This document shows, one piece after another, positions 42,099 to 56,600 of a stretch of 64,000 nt of DNA. The notes under the pieces are model-generated. The model was not told where the DNA came from. It was given only the letters and a program-made list of their open reading frames with translations, and ran no database searches. Position numbers and translations under genes: made by a program. Position 1 is the first letter of the stretch. Each line of letters begins with the position of its first letter. This DNA is from Anoplolepis gracilipes (lineage: Eukaryota > Arthropoda > Insecta > Hymenoptera > Formicidae): the NCBI RefSeq assembly GCF_047496725.1, contig NC_132981.1, positions 3,485,001 to 3,549,000 of the forward strand. The letters are read 5' to 3'.

Positions 42099-45000
42099 AT
42101 AATGTAGCACACACGATGGTAGCTAATATATTAAGATTTATAATTCCAGTGCGCATGGGTTTACCTTTAGCCACCGCTTCGCGCACTAGATATTGAAAAT
42201 CAATTCGCGTATCGGATAATACATTGGCAGTATGTATAACGAGATGCTTGAATTATGCGGTCATATATTCGCACCCACGCCGCCACGACACAATGATCGT
42301 TCACGCATATTCGAGCATGACGAGCATCATGGAAAATTTCAATTTTGCCGCAACAATAGACATAAAATCCAATTTCAATTTTTGTATGATGTTACATATA
42401 AATCACATCGCGAAAATTCTACCTTAATAAATCAACTGCACAACAGAATATATATATATATATATATATATAAGTTTTAAATATAAAAATAAATGCGAAT
42501 CACGTTTCATTATCATGCATATGTTCATGTATTTTATATACAATATATCAGAATTGTAATATACTTTTACAATTATCCCGATAATTCAAAGGCATCGTTT
42601 AATCATGAATAAAATTTAAAGTTTAAGAGAGAAAGTTAATTAATTTAATTTTTTATCAAAGATAATCTTTCTCGGACATTTATCGAGTGTAATTAGCAGT
42701 TGATGTAATTTTTTAAATCGAGACATGAAAGGAAAAGTACTGTCTTTTTCCATCCTGTATTATATCAGAGTGACAATAGAGTATTTCACAGAAATATTGC
42801 AAAATATATATACACGTACACTTTAGAAAGAAGTCAAAGCGTTACCATCTCTTTGTCAGATTCGCATTGAGAAGTGTTGATTGAATTTCCTATCGGGCGC
42901 GAAATGATTCTGCCTATTAGTCCTGTGGAATCAGTTCTGGATGATGAGAGATATCAGCGAGTGGCCTGTCGATGGTGATGCGCAAACTCGTTGACAAGAA
43001 CTCGTGCAAATTGATTTGATTCCGGCTCGGCAGCGAGACCAACAAGTACAATCATCGATGAACGAGAATTTAGCGAACTCTGAATTAACACGCGCGAAAT
43101 AATATAAACAGCGTATGAAGGAATTCAATCCTAGCCTTAATGATTGAAGATTTTACGACTCATCCCACACTCCCAGAATCGACTTTTCAAATTTGTTATA
43201 TTTATAGAAAAAAAATATCGAAACATAAAATTTACATTAACAAACATTAAGTTTATTGAAATATTACGAGGAAGGATATTTTTGTTTAGATTTAAAATGA
43301 CAGCGAGATTTTATTTACGGCTTAATTCGGTAAAAGTTAATATGCTTTCAATTCACGCATGTGTAAAATGTCGGCATAATTTTAATTTCACATCAGCAAA
43401 AATTAAGATTGACTTATGTAAAAATGAATATTATAACCGCTAAACTCTATTTGAAAGTCTTACAATGAATAGAAGATAAGTTGTAAAAATTTATATTGCA
43501 TTTACTTTGAAAGATGGTCTCGAAAATTTGCTTATTTCAGTTTTCATTCCATTACAGAAGAAATGGTCTGTTTGATGTTCAATGACTCTTCAGTATTTCT
43601 ATTTTTCACTGTATCATCGTCCCAAGTACCGTTTCAATCGTGTAAATGAAATTACACAGAGCGTGAAAAAGTCGCGAGGAAATCGAGAACTCCCGACATG
43701 ATTAACACGATATGTTCACATAATCGGAATAAATGTCAGTGACAGCGACGAATATATTCTAATTTCTTTCAGATATTCTATTCTTAAAATATATAAAGTT
43801 ACTTTTTCTTTTTTTTACAAACACGAACATTAATAATTAAAATAAAATTAAAATTTTTTTGAAAAAGAAAGATTATATATTATATTAGCATATGTTGAAA
43901 ATAATTTTTTTATATTTTAAAGAGGAAGAGAGAAAGAGAGAGAGAATACAAATGCAATAATTTTGTATGTGAAAACAAAACATTATTTATATTTGTATCT
44001 TATTTAAATTATTCTAACGTTTTCACCAGAAAAAAATTAAAAATTCACATTACATTAAAATTTACGTTATTTTTTAAATAAATAACTTGTATAATGTGTT
44101 TGCACACACTTCAGCTTTTTAAATACTTTTAATAAAATTTCACATGTGAAAGAAAACTTTTCCATTATAACAAAATTTTGTAATAAGCGTAATACTCTTT
44201 ACATACAGAAAGCACACTTCTGTGTATTTCTGCATTCTTGATATTCATAAATAATACAAAGACTAATCGCTTAAATCTTGTCAGCGAAAATTTGAGGAAA
44301 ATTGTTATTTATGCAAACGTCATGTAATTTTCCGAAAATTATACTGGTATTACGAAACACAATGAATTAAAATCGAAACAGATTTATGCAAAAGTGCTTG
44401 TTATTAATACCGGAAACAAACTCGCGTCGACACTTGTTTGTAACTGAATTTATGTATTGAAGAGAAAATACGATTACGAGAAAAGAGTGAACGGAGAAAA
44501 GATTTTTTTTTTTTTGCTATTAAATTGCGAAAAAACGAGCAAATGCTCGACGATGGCGGTAAAACTTTTTACAAAGACTCGACTTCTGATAAGTTCCGCG
44601 GAAGTAGTTATTATAGAGAATGCACACACACAAAAGATCTTGAATTAAGATTGTACTATAATAGCAGTATTATCAGTAAAATGACAATCAAGGCAATTTA
44701 GTTAACTGACACTAAAGAATTTCTCACAAGGAAAACATTTATAAATATTTTATATGAAAAATAGATAGAAGTTTTTGTCAAAACAGTTTATACAAAGTCT
44801 CCCTAGATATACAATAATACTATCATAAATATTGTATTGATTTGTGTAAAGAATATGATTTGACATATACAATATATGTATATATTAATTAGTAAACGTA
44901 GTTTTCTGAGTAGAAGCAAGCGTGAAAAGGAAAAATTTTTTAACAAACTTTAAAAATTCAAATTTTACCGGCATATCACTAATAGAGCACTAAAACTTGA

Positions 45001-48000
45001 CAGCTGCACTTTGCTAAAATAGGAACCTAAATATTGCATTACGCTAGGGCGTTTAAAACCACTCAAAAGCCCACCATCGTCATGGTGGATGAGGCGTGGG
45101 AATTAATCCGATCTCGTGAAAAATTTATAACTTCATAGCCTAGCGGAAAACAATTTTGCAGTATATTATGTAAAGTGCACGCCATAAAGTTGTCTTATAT
45201 AGATTACGCTTTAACTTCCTTTATAACGGCTTAACCCTTGAAGAAAGAAGAGAACGACAAATATCTTGGATTTATGCGACAAGAGGAAAAGAATAATTTT
45301 GTTTCGTCGTTAAAATAAAATTCTCTTCTTTTTCGGCGCAACTCGCTCTGTTCTAATTAATCTCCCTAAAACGCCCTGCCCTAGGAGCGTTCCCTTGATT
45401 TGTCGGTGGAATATTCACTAAAAAGTAATCATGAACAACAGAGTCTCGCGCTATAGATTACAACACAACCGACATGATAAACTTTGATCTCGTGGTGATT
45501 TTATCGTCAAGTCTAACAATATGTTCCGGTTCATTGTATTGGTGGGCTCGACAAAGCCTCCTTTCAGATTCTGACAGCGTTACGTCGTATATAATAGCTC
45601 GACGAGACATCCTAGAAATTGCCGGAACAATAATTCTCGACGTTATCGCTTTATAATCCTGATGGTAATGCAAATTGATTGATGTAGGTTGTTCGAATAA
45701 CTATGTACATCCAATAACTAGTATCCAACACATTTAAATAAATGACTATGCCTTTAAGGGAAGCTCGATATTTATTATGACATATAGATGGTCCTAGGAA
45801 GAGAAAAGATCGTTCCATTATGAATGAGTTTTGATTAGGAATATTATTAGGAAGAAGATCTGATTCTGAAAAGAATTTTTAATTTAGATAATCTCCATGA
45901 AAATTAAAAGTAAGAAACAGAGACATTCTCATCTCAAAATTATATTACATTCGAGGCTATATAACAGTAGTGGCGGTGGTTCTCTGATGTGTACGTTGTG
46001 TTTTACTTGTAGTTTTCGCGACAGTTTGCCAAACACAATGGATCACTTGTAGCGACGTGCGAAAATAAAATAAATTGTTGCGGGGGGAGGGGGGAGGTGA
46101 CAAATAAAGTGCTATGGAAGGAAACGCGCGGTATAACGTTTACCACATTTCTCGATACAATCGGCAGATGCAACTGCCGACTGCTACTAGTTTCTACAAT
46201 GAAGGAAGTAAAGGACGTCGATCAGCCCCGAGGGAAACGCGTCGTAAATCTTGTACATCCGATAACACACTCGTCGCAGTATTTTACGCACTTCCTTCGG
46301 GTTTGAGCAATTTACGAGCGAACTTTGCTATTTATTTGCCACAAGGTTATCCAACTCCAGCCTCTGAATCAAGGATGGCCACCGATGTTCCGATAATAAA
46401 GATATCGATCGCTCTGAGTTTGTTTCTAGAAGAGACAAATGACTCTTCCCTTTCTAAAATAAAATTGTGAAATTAACCCATAATAGACTTTTTCCTCTTT
46501 CATCGATTCGTTATATTTTTGGATGTAATTTTGAGAAAAAAATCACATGTAGAGAGAGAATATCTTTGTTTCTTATTCTTACAACTTCAATAATTTTCAT
46601 GAAGATCTCACAGTTATTATTTAATATCGATTTCTTTTAACACAATTGTCACAGGATAGTTAAATAAATAAATAAAAGAATAGCGGTTTCTCTCTTATAT
46701 TATCAAAGCTGTTTCTTATATTATCAAATGGTCACCTTTAAAAGGGTGACTCGAATCCTTTCGACTTAACTTAGAACGAGTCTTTCAACTCAAAGCTTTT
46801 CGTGGCAGCGAGGGTTGCCAATGTAGCAGTAAGATTCCGACGAAAATTCCAATTCAACGTGAGAAGAATGAAAGGGTGGAAATCGTAAATTTAAATCCGA
46901 CCCTTAGCACTTGGCATTTCAACTATATTTTGAACGATTAATCGCCGTAGTAGAGGAGTCCCGACTTTCGTCTCTAGCACGCCACATAATTTGTTTCCTG
47001 ATGTGATATTAATGACTAGATGGTTTCCCGTATCAAAAAGAACATTTTGACAGCGTCAATTCATTAAGATTTCTCTAAGCAAAATGAAATTATGCGTGTC
47101 TGATTTTACGATATTCAACGTATTTTCGTATTCGGTGCCAGGAAACTGTGTGCAATTGAATAAAGCGAAATAGAATTCTACATCTAGACGAGGGTGTTTA
47201 TTCAATGTTACGTCGCCGAGGATTCGTCCTGTTTATTCAGACACGTGAATAGAACGAGCTGAAAATAGATTTAATCCTCGTTCTTACGTAGGATTAAGTC
47301 TTGCAATACTGACTATTATAAACGGATTTGAATAAAATCTACTATGTAGAATGGCCGAAATCTTTAGCGAATCATCATTCATCTATAGATTTTTTTTTAT
47401 CTATTTTTAAAAATACTTTTATTTTAATATTGACGAGAAATGGCCTTCTCTTATCACAGTGAAACTTTGTACCTATAATATATTTTTATCCTATTTTTTT
47501 CTTTTACATTTATTTGCGACTAAATTAAAATATTCCGTAACTTACGCATATTTTAATTAAAATTGCATATATATTATCTAATTTTGTACAAGTCTGGAAA
47601 TGGAATTAATAGCATGCCACGATGCTGTCACGAGCAGGAATATCGTGAAATTTTTCCGTCACGAAAACCGGATGTATTCATTCTTTCTGTTCCGCTGAAT
47701 GTTTTTTTTAGATCTTTTATCTATCCAGAAATGTTACATAACTCGAAGAGAATACTTGTCCCGCTTCTTCGTAGAAGTTTATGTATCGTCGTTCCCGCGA
47801 GGAAAGAAATTGGTCTTTTATTTTGGCTCGTGCTGAGAGAAGAGTGTACAATATGTGTCTTTCAAGGAAAAAAGGAACTGTAGACGGCAGGAGAGGCGTG
47901 GTTCCACATAACACCGAAAACCCGAGTAACACCGAGATTGATATTTACGGCTACTTTATTCCTTCTTTAGAGACACGTATTGGACCCTTTCCAATCGATG

Positions 48001-51000
48001 ACGAAAAACATATCTCAGAACCATACATTTGTACCAAGTATAGAACGCTTTAAAATAATGGAGAAGCTTCGACTGGATTTTGTCCCTTTTAAGACGATTA
48101 AATATTTCTGAATTTAATCTCTTCTTCTCTCGAAATAATCTTCATACACGACGTGTACAAATGATGGACGCGAAACCGCTATTTAATCTTCCACCGTATA
48201 CAAGTCAGGAGTGATGGAAGTCAACGTTAAAAAAGTATTTATTTATTAAATAGAGCTCACCAAAATATGCGTTTGTTCGAACGACGGTACATTTATAATT
48301 TGAATAAAATTAGATACGTGTACTTTTATATACGAAACATTATATTTCTCATAATATTGGAGTGAAAAAGTTGTATTCAAAGATTGAAAGAGAGCGGATG
48401 ATAAGTCTGCGCGAATCACTATCAATATTAGATACTCAAGACACGAGCAATATAAGCCGATAATTAAGATAGATGTCTAAATAGGTGTACGTATACCACA
48501 TTTAAATATCTACGCGATATATCGCGTGTAACATCTGTGCACGTAATATTGCCCTGTCGCGTCGAAGACACTGACAATCGTCGGCAGACAATACGATTAC
48601 CGTTAAAGCACAAATTAACAGAGCAATCATCGAGTAATAAGCCGGTAACCGTAATTGCATGCGTAACGAGCATGTGACGTTAGGTTTCTGTCTCTCTCTC
48701 TCTCTCGATCAACGTCAACAGAATAAGCGTATTAGTTGATCACATGGCAATCATACGTGCTCTACATTTCCTTTGATTCATCAAAACGATAGACCGCAGC
48801 TCATTTCGATAATAATTACTATCGACACGTCTATCGTATACCTATCTTGATTTGAGATGTGTTTTTAGAGAGGAAAAAATTTCCAAATGTCTTATAAATT
48901 ACATCTGGTTTATCTTTGTCGCTAAATTTAAGAATATGTATTTATTTGGGACAATTATTTATTAGGAAAACATTTTTCTCAAGAGCGGTGAATTACTAAC
49001 GTGTATGTCAAATATAACTAAACATACATTTTAATAAAAATTGTAAAGATCGATCCGTGGTATTTGGAGAAAAAAATATTCTCGTCGCGCTTCCATAACA
49101 TTGGTTAATTTTAATCACAGAGCTTTCCTGAAAATTGGCGCCAATTACTGTGCGCGCATGATAAAGCACAGTCGCGGTTCACGAATGTTTCGCTAATGAA
49201 AAAATGAAATTTCTCTAATATTGTCGCTTTGTTGATGAAATGTAAATTGTCGAAACCACGAGTCATCGTCGTTTTCCGAGTCATACACGGGGGACCATTC
49301 GAATATACGCTTTGCGACATCGGTGATTGCGATTGGAGGCGATCCATGATATATGCTGATTGAGCAATCGTTTGTTATCAGCAGCATCGACATTTTGCTG
49401 CTGACGCAATGAAATATTTTTCCCTGCATATGCATGCGATGCGATATATTGCGAAGAATCGATGAAATCCATCGGAGGATTTTCCGCCGTGTCGCGCGCG
49501 ATAAAGTACGAACCCTTGCCTTAGGAACACAATGAGAATTTCAAGTATTCTTGCAAAGTCACGCAAACGCTCGAAGTAATGTAAAACGGATGGAGAAATA
49601 TTAAATATATATGTGCACGTATTGTATAAATCAAAGAACCAGTATAATGCATTTCAGTTCCGGAAATAAGTTCAATCCCGCAACTGAAAGTTCCGTGCTA
49701 TTAAGGATTCTCAAGATCAAGATCTACTTTGTCATTTTAAATTATGACGTCAGGAAATAGCGGACAAGAACACGCGAATAATATGTCAGCTGACATACTA
49801 GTTAGTTTTAATTTTGACATAGCCTTTGACGTACTATTTAAATATGTTGAGATAAAAACGAGCAAATGTTTCATCGCAAAGTATAATTAATATTTTTTAG
49901 ATGTTTCATTCCTGAAGCACACAAAATCGAGCACGTTCATAAAAATAGCGCGATAAAGGTAACAAAAAAATCTGTTCCGTGTAAATGCATGTAAGATAAC
50001 TTAATGTAAATAGGTTTGCCTAATGAGAAGAAAGCGAATTGGTGACATCTTTCCACTATATAACTGTTGATAGACTTATATTCGGAAAACATGAAAAAAA
50101 AAAGCGACAGAGAGAAACGCATATCGAAATGAATAGAAACAGCTGTAACATAATTTGCGCAACGGATCGATTGTCTATGACAGCAACGTTTGAAGGGACG
50201 TAAAAGCAATTTTGCACAAAACTAAACGAGAGCACCGATAACGTTTCCAGTTTTTTCGCGCGTTCGATACGTTTCTTCCTGTTTTTTCTCCCATTTTCGT
50301 CGTTCATTAAATCGCAATCGCACACGTCACTTTTTTTCTATTACTTTTATCGCGCGCATACGAACCGCGATAACTTTTCTCAAGCTTTAAACTGCAGCCG
50401 GCGCTGCATCCCCGGTTCTGTTATCTTTACATATGCATCTGCGATAAGTGCTGTAACAGATTTATTCGCAAACTGTTGTACACAGTTCGAAACTACAAGC
50501 TTGTTTATCACGAGGCGCAGAAATATAGGTGATCTAGTGATGATCGAATTAAATAGTACAATTAATAGCATTGAATGTAATAACTTTTAACAGAATTTGA
50601 TTCTCTGAAACTCTCAAGAATTGGCGGTTATTTAAAAGAATAATTTTTCGTCTTATCAGATTAAAGAAAAAGAAGAACTTATTTTATAAACCAAATTAAA
50701 AACTTAGTATTCTCTCTTTCAGTTTTTTGACAAGTAATAGTTTACAAAAATACAGACTTTAAATGAGAAAGTAATTTTTTTTTAAATTGTAGTAATCATT
50801 TGATGCATATTTATTACATTTGTGCAATAAATTTATTGATCTTACCAACAAAATGGCACGTGCATGATAAATGACAAAACGCTTTCACCGCGCGAATATA
50901 TTTCCGCAGATGTGAATTAATGAATAACCATCCACGAAACATTTCCAAAGAAAGCGCAAGTTTCCCACGTTTCTTGTTTCTTCTTCGATTTGACTCAGGT

Positions 51001-53122
51001 TGAATCACAGTGACTGCCAAATACAGATATAAATCGTCGTTTCCAGAACGAATTGATCGCTGACCCAAACCGGTCTTCCTGAACGAAAGTCGCGAGAGAA
51101 AGGAAATAAATGATGATCGAGATCTATGTCACACACGTTATATCTATAAACTTTCAGACGGAGGAATTATTCGCACGATGATAGAAAACGATGCGACCCA
51201 CTGGCGAGATATTAATCGAAAGAAAGTTATCGTCGTGTCTCGGTAAATCGTCGCATGCTAAGTTTGACAGATCTTAAAAGAAATTATACCGTAAAATTAT
51301 AAAAAGACGATTGCAAATTGATATAACGCTAATAATAGAGATGGATTATCAGAGATCAATGAGCTTTTACATTAATCACTATACATTTTTTGGAAGCATG
51401 TCCCTTTGTAACACTATGCATTTTTGTCTAACAAATTCATTTACACCCTTACTGTATATTATGTCGAGAAGGTATGTATATAAATAGAAGAAGCACTTAC
51501 CATTAAAAGTGAGATGTTATAAGGGTATATATTTCACTCGCTAAGCCGTATCCAGAGAACGTGATCACGTTTTATTTCAAAGACGTGTTTGCACCTATTG
51601 TGTGTTCTTTATGAAAATAATTTACATTTTCTTAGATACAGAATAGATTATTTTAATTCAAAGTGACTATGTAATATTGTTCTCAGGATATTATTATCGA
51701 ATTATCTTTTCAAAAAGTGGCATACAATTATATAATATATATAATTATATACATTAGATTTACATAATTATATTATAATTTAAGTATAAAATGTAAGCAA
51801 AGATTTATATCTTCAAAATATCAATTTAAACGCTTGTACAATCTTATTTTAAAAATCAATTTTTAAAATATTATTTTTTTTTTTCACTTTTGCGTTATGC
51901 AGAATGGCATATATTTTATAAAAAGCTCTTTTACTTTTTTATTGTATTTTAAAGCATTTTTTATATTATAACATATTCCTCATACGTTTTTAATTAATCA
52001 GTATATGTTGATTTATTTAAAAGATATATAAAAGCTTTTGAATACGATCGTAAAAATACATTTTTACATATATAATTTATACATATAATTTTATCATATC
52101 AAAATGTAATCCGATTATTTTACACGTCAATTCTCTCAACACTTTTTACGAGGAAAATAAGAATAATTTATCTTCGAAACGCCAAGTTTGATAAAAAAAA
52201 AAAAAATTACTTATGATCTATGGAATATGGATTGAACGTTAATTTGACATCAAATAATAAATGTCACTCGTTGAGTCAGATGTAAGATAAAGCGTATCTA
52301 AAGTCGCAGAAGTTGGCGCGAATTGGAGCAATTAGTCTGAAATCAAGTGGAAAATTAAAGCGAAAAAGCTCAATTTCGACTTGTCGAAATGGAAATTCTA
52401 TCCCGATTGAATAGGAAATTTTTGAAAACGCCCATTGTCACTCTTATCGTGGATGTGCTTACTTTAAATTAATAAGTACTGGCGCATAATTTGAATCGAT
52501 AATTATTCCACGTGCAAAATTTCGCGAACAAAGTGTTTCTTGAGCCATAATATAAGTGTAGCTGGTGCAACTTAATATAATATATAATATAAACCATGCT
52601 AGTGTAGAATATAAAGTAGTTGTACAGTATATGCTGCATTGCATATCTAATGAATCGATAAACGTCGTTCTACTTTCGAAAGTTCACCGCGAGATCTCAA
52701 TGCGACGCGTCACATAAATTATTATTATTATTATTATGATTGCGCCCAATTCGCAGGGGGATGATTGATTCGGGAGAATGTCGCGTATCCATTCGTGAAA
52801 TACGACGAAATATCGCGAACACGCGATTGCAATTTATTTGTTTCTGACTCGTGCATTATGCAGATTTAACCGCGAAATTTATATAGATATCGATTACCGC
52901 ACCCATACCGTACGCAAGTGTAATTCAAATTAATGACAGTCGCACCGCGAATATACAATTACGCCGGTTGCATCATTATGTGTCGAATCATCGACGTAAT
53001 ACCTGAGCTTCATCAATGAAATACGTCACGGGCGGTCTCGGATAAATCCCGCGGATAAAATGCCAGCAGGTCGTAATTACTTGCTTGGCGCGGATAATTA
53101 GCGTCTACCCGTTTATACGGTC

Positions 53123-53124
<2 letters not shown>
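42093..53124. other. Long non-coding stretch, no gene supported
   Basis: Mostly AT-rich with CpG-richer patches at about 46080-46400, 47600-48010, 48480-48680, 49090-49560 and 50200-50430. Small structures: an 18-nt perfect hairpin CCACCAT-CGTC-ATGGTGG at 45071-45088; GTCACC/GGTGAC arms at 46731-46750; a G-rich GGGGGGAGGGGGGAGG stretch at about 46082-46097; a TC run near 48690-48708; an ATT trinucleotide run near 52720-52737. Open frames of up to about 118 codons (46114-46470) overlap other open frames and show no domain. Confidence 0.45.

Positions 53125-53169
<45 letters not shown>
53125..53169. repeat. Poly-A run of 45 bp
   Basis: An uninterrupted run of 45 A residues in a moderately CG-rich neighbourhood, preceded by TACGGTCGC. 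It could be the tail of a retrotransposed sequence inserted on the + strand, but the upstream flank shows no recognisable LINE, SINE or processed gene and I see no target-site duplication. Confidence 0.9.
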
Positions 53170-53171
<2 letters not shown>

Positions 53172-53380
53172 GAACTAAAGCGACTTTTTACGGCGATAGC
53201 TGCAGCTGCGATGAGAAATGATGCATTCGCGATGAAGAGAATATTAAAAGCCTCTGTAGCCACCCTCCTGTGGAGAACTCGTGTTAACGCGATCGTACAC
53301 TGCGTTCTTTTATCACGATTTTACCGTAAGATATGTCTGCATGAATGTATCCAAGTACTATGTTTCCGAAAATCCAGAAG

Positions 53381-53432
53381 ATGTCTAAAGGACGTCGAGG
53401 AGTCTCAACGATTAGATATCTCCTTTAGACAT
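53381..53432. repeat. Inverted repeat with perfect 12-bp arms
   Basis: ATGTCTAAAGGA (53381-53392) and TCCTTTAGACAT (53421-53432) are exact reverse complements separated by 28 bp. Two more short palindromes follow: GACAATTGTC near 53488 and CTGTCTAGACAG near 53564. The cluster lies just 5' of the first recognisable Dop1 exon. Confidence 0.6.
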
Positions 53433-53658
53433 TTTTATGATGCCTTTTGTGCTGTTTCTTGCGTAGTCTCGTCGTAAAAGTGTCTTGAGACAATTGTCGC
53501 AGTGTATTACGCTATTGTCACGTAGTTTTGTCTGATACGGAGATCGATTAGTTAAGCTAATTCTGTCTAGACAGCTTCTCCTCTGCCTCGCATAAATCAT
53601 AACTTGGGATCATAAGTCCTCTTGCATTCACACGCAATCTTTCTTTGTTTTTTCACAG

Positions 53659-56600
53659 AGTAATCTGACAGACGGGGAAGAAGAAGATCTGCCTGAAGAC
53701 GCTTTCTCGCTGCTGTCGGTGCTCCTAGTTGGTTCGCTAAACTTTCCATTTGATCGATCGCGAGTCGCCCCTCGAAGACAGCCTCCTGAGAGTGCCTTTT
53801 CTCGGAAGACCTCCGATCCGACCTACCGTCCAATCATACCGCGGTAGTCTCTGTCTCCCCCTTTAACCCTCATCTCTCTCGACACCATTCTGCTACCCTT
53901 ACCACGTATACCGCTTTCTACCAGCTTGCCGAGACCCTTTTGCTGCTTAATATAACCGATAAAATCGAATAAATTATGATTGGACGTGGGTCCCGAGGGT
54001 GAGTGGTCATAATTTCTGTGCCACCGCGACGCTCGCCACAAACTGTCAAACTCTGTTCAATAATTTTGTGATTCTTGTCTGTGTCGTTTACGTTGAAATA
54101 TTGATACTGTTGTCCTTGCGGAATGTTGCAGAAATTTTTACTGTGTGAAGTTTTATTTTTAAGATTCAACAAGCAAAAGTCTTGATATTATTTTTTCATA
54201 TTTTAATAGATTTTGCGGTTAATATATTATTTATTTAAATTTGTGTAAAAATCTCTTTAAAAGCTTCTTATTGAAAATATAATTCTCTTTAGATAATATT
54301 TCGTAAGAAAATGTACAGGGGAGAGGATTTTTCTGAAATTTTAAAGATAATAAGATTTTTCTTAACCGACGTTTTAGTATCAATTATTATGATATACAGA
54401 GTGCGCGCGCTTACATTATCGATAAAATAAAGGTTTGCGAAGCAAGTTATATACTTGCTGAACTTAATCCTTTAAAGGGGATGTACGCGTATAACAGAAT
54501 GGATTTATCGGCTCTTGGTTAATTTTACTCAACTAAATTCAATTGTACTTTATCTCCTGTTAACATTCTCCTTATTTATAATTTAATTAAAGGAAAATAT
54601 ATAAATGCCAAGTATATTGCAAAAAATTATGACTAGCGAAATCTAATACGAGCCATATCGATATCAAATCTGCCGGAGATTATTTCGGTAAAATAAAATG
54701 AGTTTTTTTTTTAATAAAAAATATTGATGGTGAAATACAATGTCTTATTGTTAAAAATTTCTTGAAAGATATATCTTTTATGACGTGGCGTCTAACATCC
54801 CGGACCCTTTGATAACCTCCTATCATTTTTTTCTCGATTCAATCCGATGAATAGCGACGAATCATATTTTATCGGCACGCGCTTCGAGGGGCGAATAGCA
54901 GCGTGTCCTGACGATTCTCCGTTAGATGAATTTCTGCCGATATCTCCGCAGGATTTCTCCTCGTGATCCTGATATTCTTCTCCGTCGCCGGCAACGTCCT
55001 GGTGTGCGTGGCGATCTACACCGACCGCGGACTGCGGAGGATCGGCAATCTCTTCCTGGCCTCCCTGGCCGTCGCCGATCTCTTCGTCGGTGGGCTGGTG
55101 ATGACCTTTGCCGGAGTCAATGATCTCCTGGGTTACTGGATCTTCGGACTGTGGTTCTGCGACATCTGGATCGCCTTCGATGTTATGTGCAGCACTGCCT
55201 CTATCTTGAATCTATGCGCCATATCGCTCGACCGTTACATACACATCAAGGATCCTCTCAGGTGAGGCCAGACACGATCAGTAACCTTTCAGTAGTTTTT
55301 CGGCAAAAAAATTGAGCAATTGTAAATTTAAGGAAGAACTATACGGAACAGCTATGTCAAAAATTAATACATTTCGAGATTCATAAATTTGACATTGTAA
55401 GCACAAAGCACTTTTGGCCTTTTAAAATATAAATTAATAATTAATTTCTGAGTCAAAGTAAAGATTTGTCCTGCAGAATTAACACTTTCATTTTCATAAT
55501 AACTTATAAATAAACTTTTGTGTACAGTCATTATAGAAAAATTAAATTTGATATAAAATAATATTTACGATTTTGAGATTAAATTATATTCTACAGGACA
55601 AATGTTTATTTTAGCTCATAAATTAATTATTAATTTTAAAAGGCTAAAATATTGTTTTCATGTATTAATTTTTAATATAGCTGATCCATATTTTCTTTAA
55701 AAAAAAAAGATTATAACCATTTTTTGCTGAATTTTTTGACTGAAACGTACACACAAAGATTTCCTCTTAAATTTTAATATTTTTGAGATAAAAAAAATAA
55801 GAATTATATATTGCATTTTGCGGCTTGTAAGATATACAGTCGCATTCGAAAAAAAAATTAATTCTGATCAATTTTGTTAGGTACGGCCGTTGGGTAACCA
55901 GAAGAGTTGCTATTGGCGGTATTGTTGTTGTGTGGCTTCTAGCAGGACTCATATCCTTCGTACCGATCAGTCTAGATCTTCACAGAAATGAAGATACACC
56001 GAAGAGTTATAACGATGCAGTGGAGGTATAACAATATTTATAGAATTTACTCAGAGTTTTTATTAATGTTAATACGTAAAACTTGATAAAGTGATTTTTC
56101 TCCATCTTTCCATTTTTTAAAGTAAACTATATTGATTTTAATTATCGCGAGTAATCCTTTCCACTTGAAGTTTATAAAATATATGCATTTTGTCTACTTC
56201 GATATATTTAAAGTATATACAATATTTTAAAAAATCTACAATTATTAAAATATCAATCGATTATCAGATACATATAATATCGACTGCGCGAAATTGAATT
56301 CGCGTAACTTTGTAAAGAAAAACGTATGTGAATCGTTACAGTTTGCTTTTGAATAGCTAAAGGATTAAAAATAAATGACATTTTTCAATTTGCCCCGTTG
56401 TATCCATCACGAAGTAGTTTGCGTAATCCTCGCGTCTGTAAACTCTACTCGTCTTTTACCTTTACAGGAGCACCCTACGTGTGCCCTAGACATTACACCC
56501 ACTTATGCGGTGGTGTCTTCTTGCATATCTTTCTACGTACCCTGCATTGTAATGCTGGGTATTTATTGCAGGTAAGAATGCTTGTCGTACTTATCGCTAT

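Noticed and set aside
53085..53477. 130-codon + frame after a poly-A run, considered as the Dop1 start exon
   Set aside because: It runs through poly-lysine from the A tract and shows no similarity. The donor sites in it are weak.
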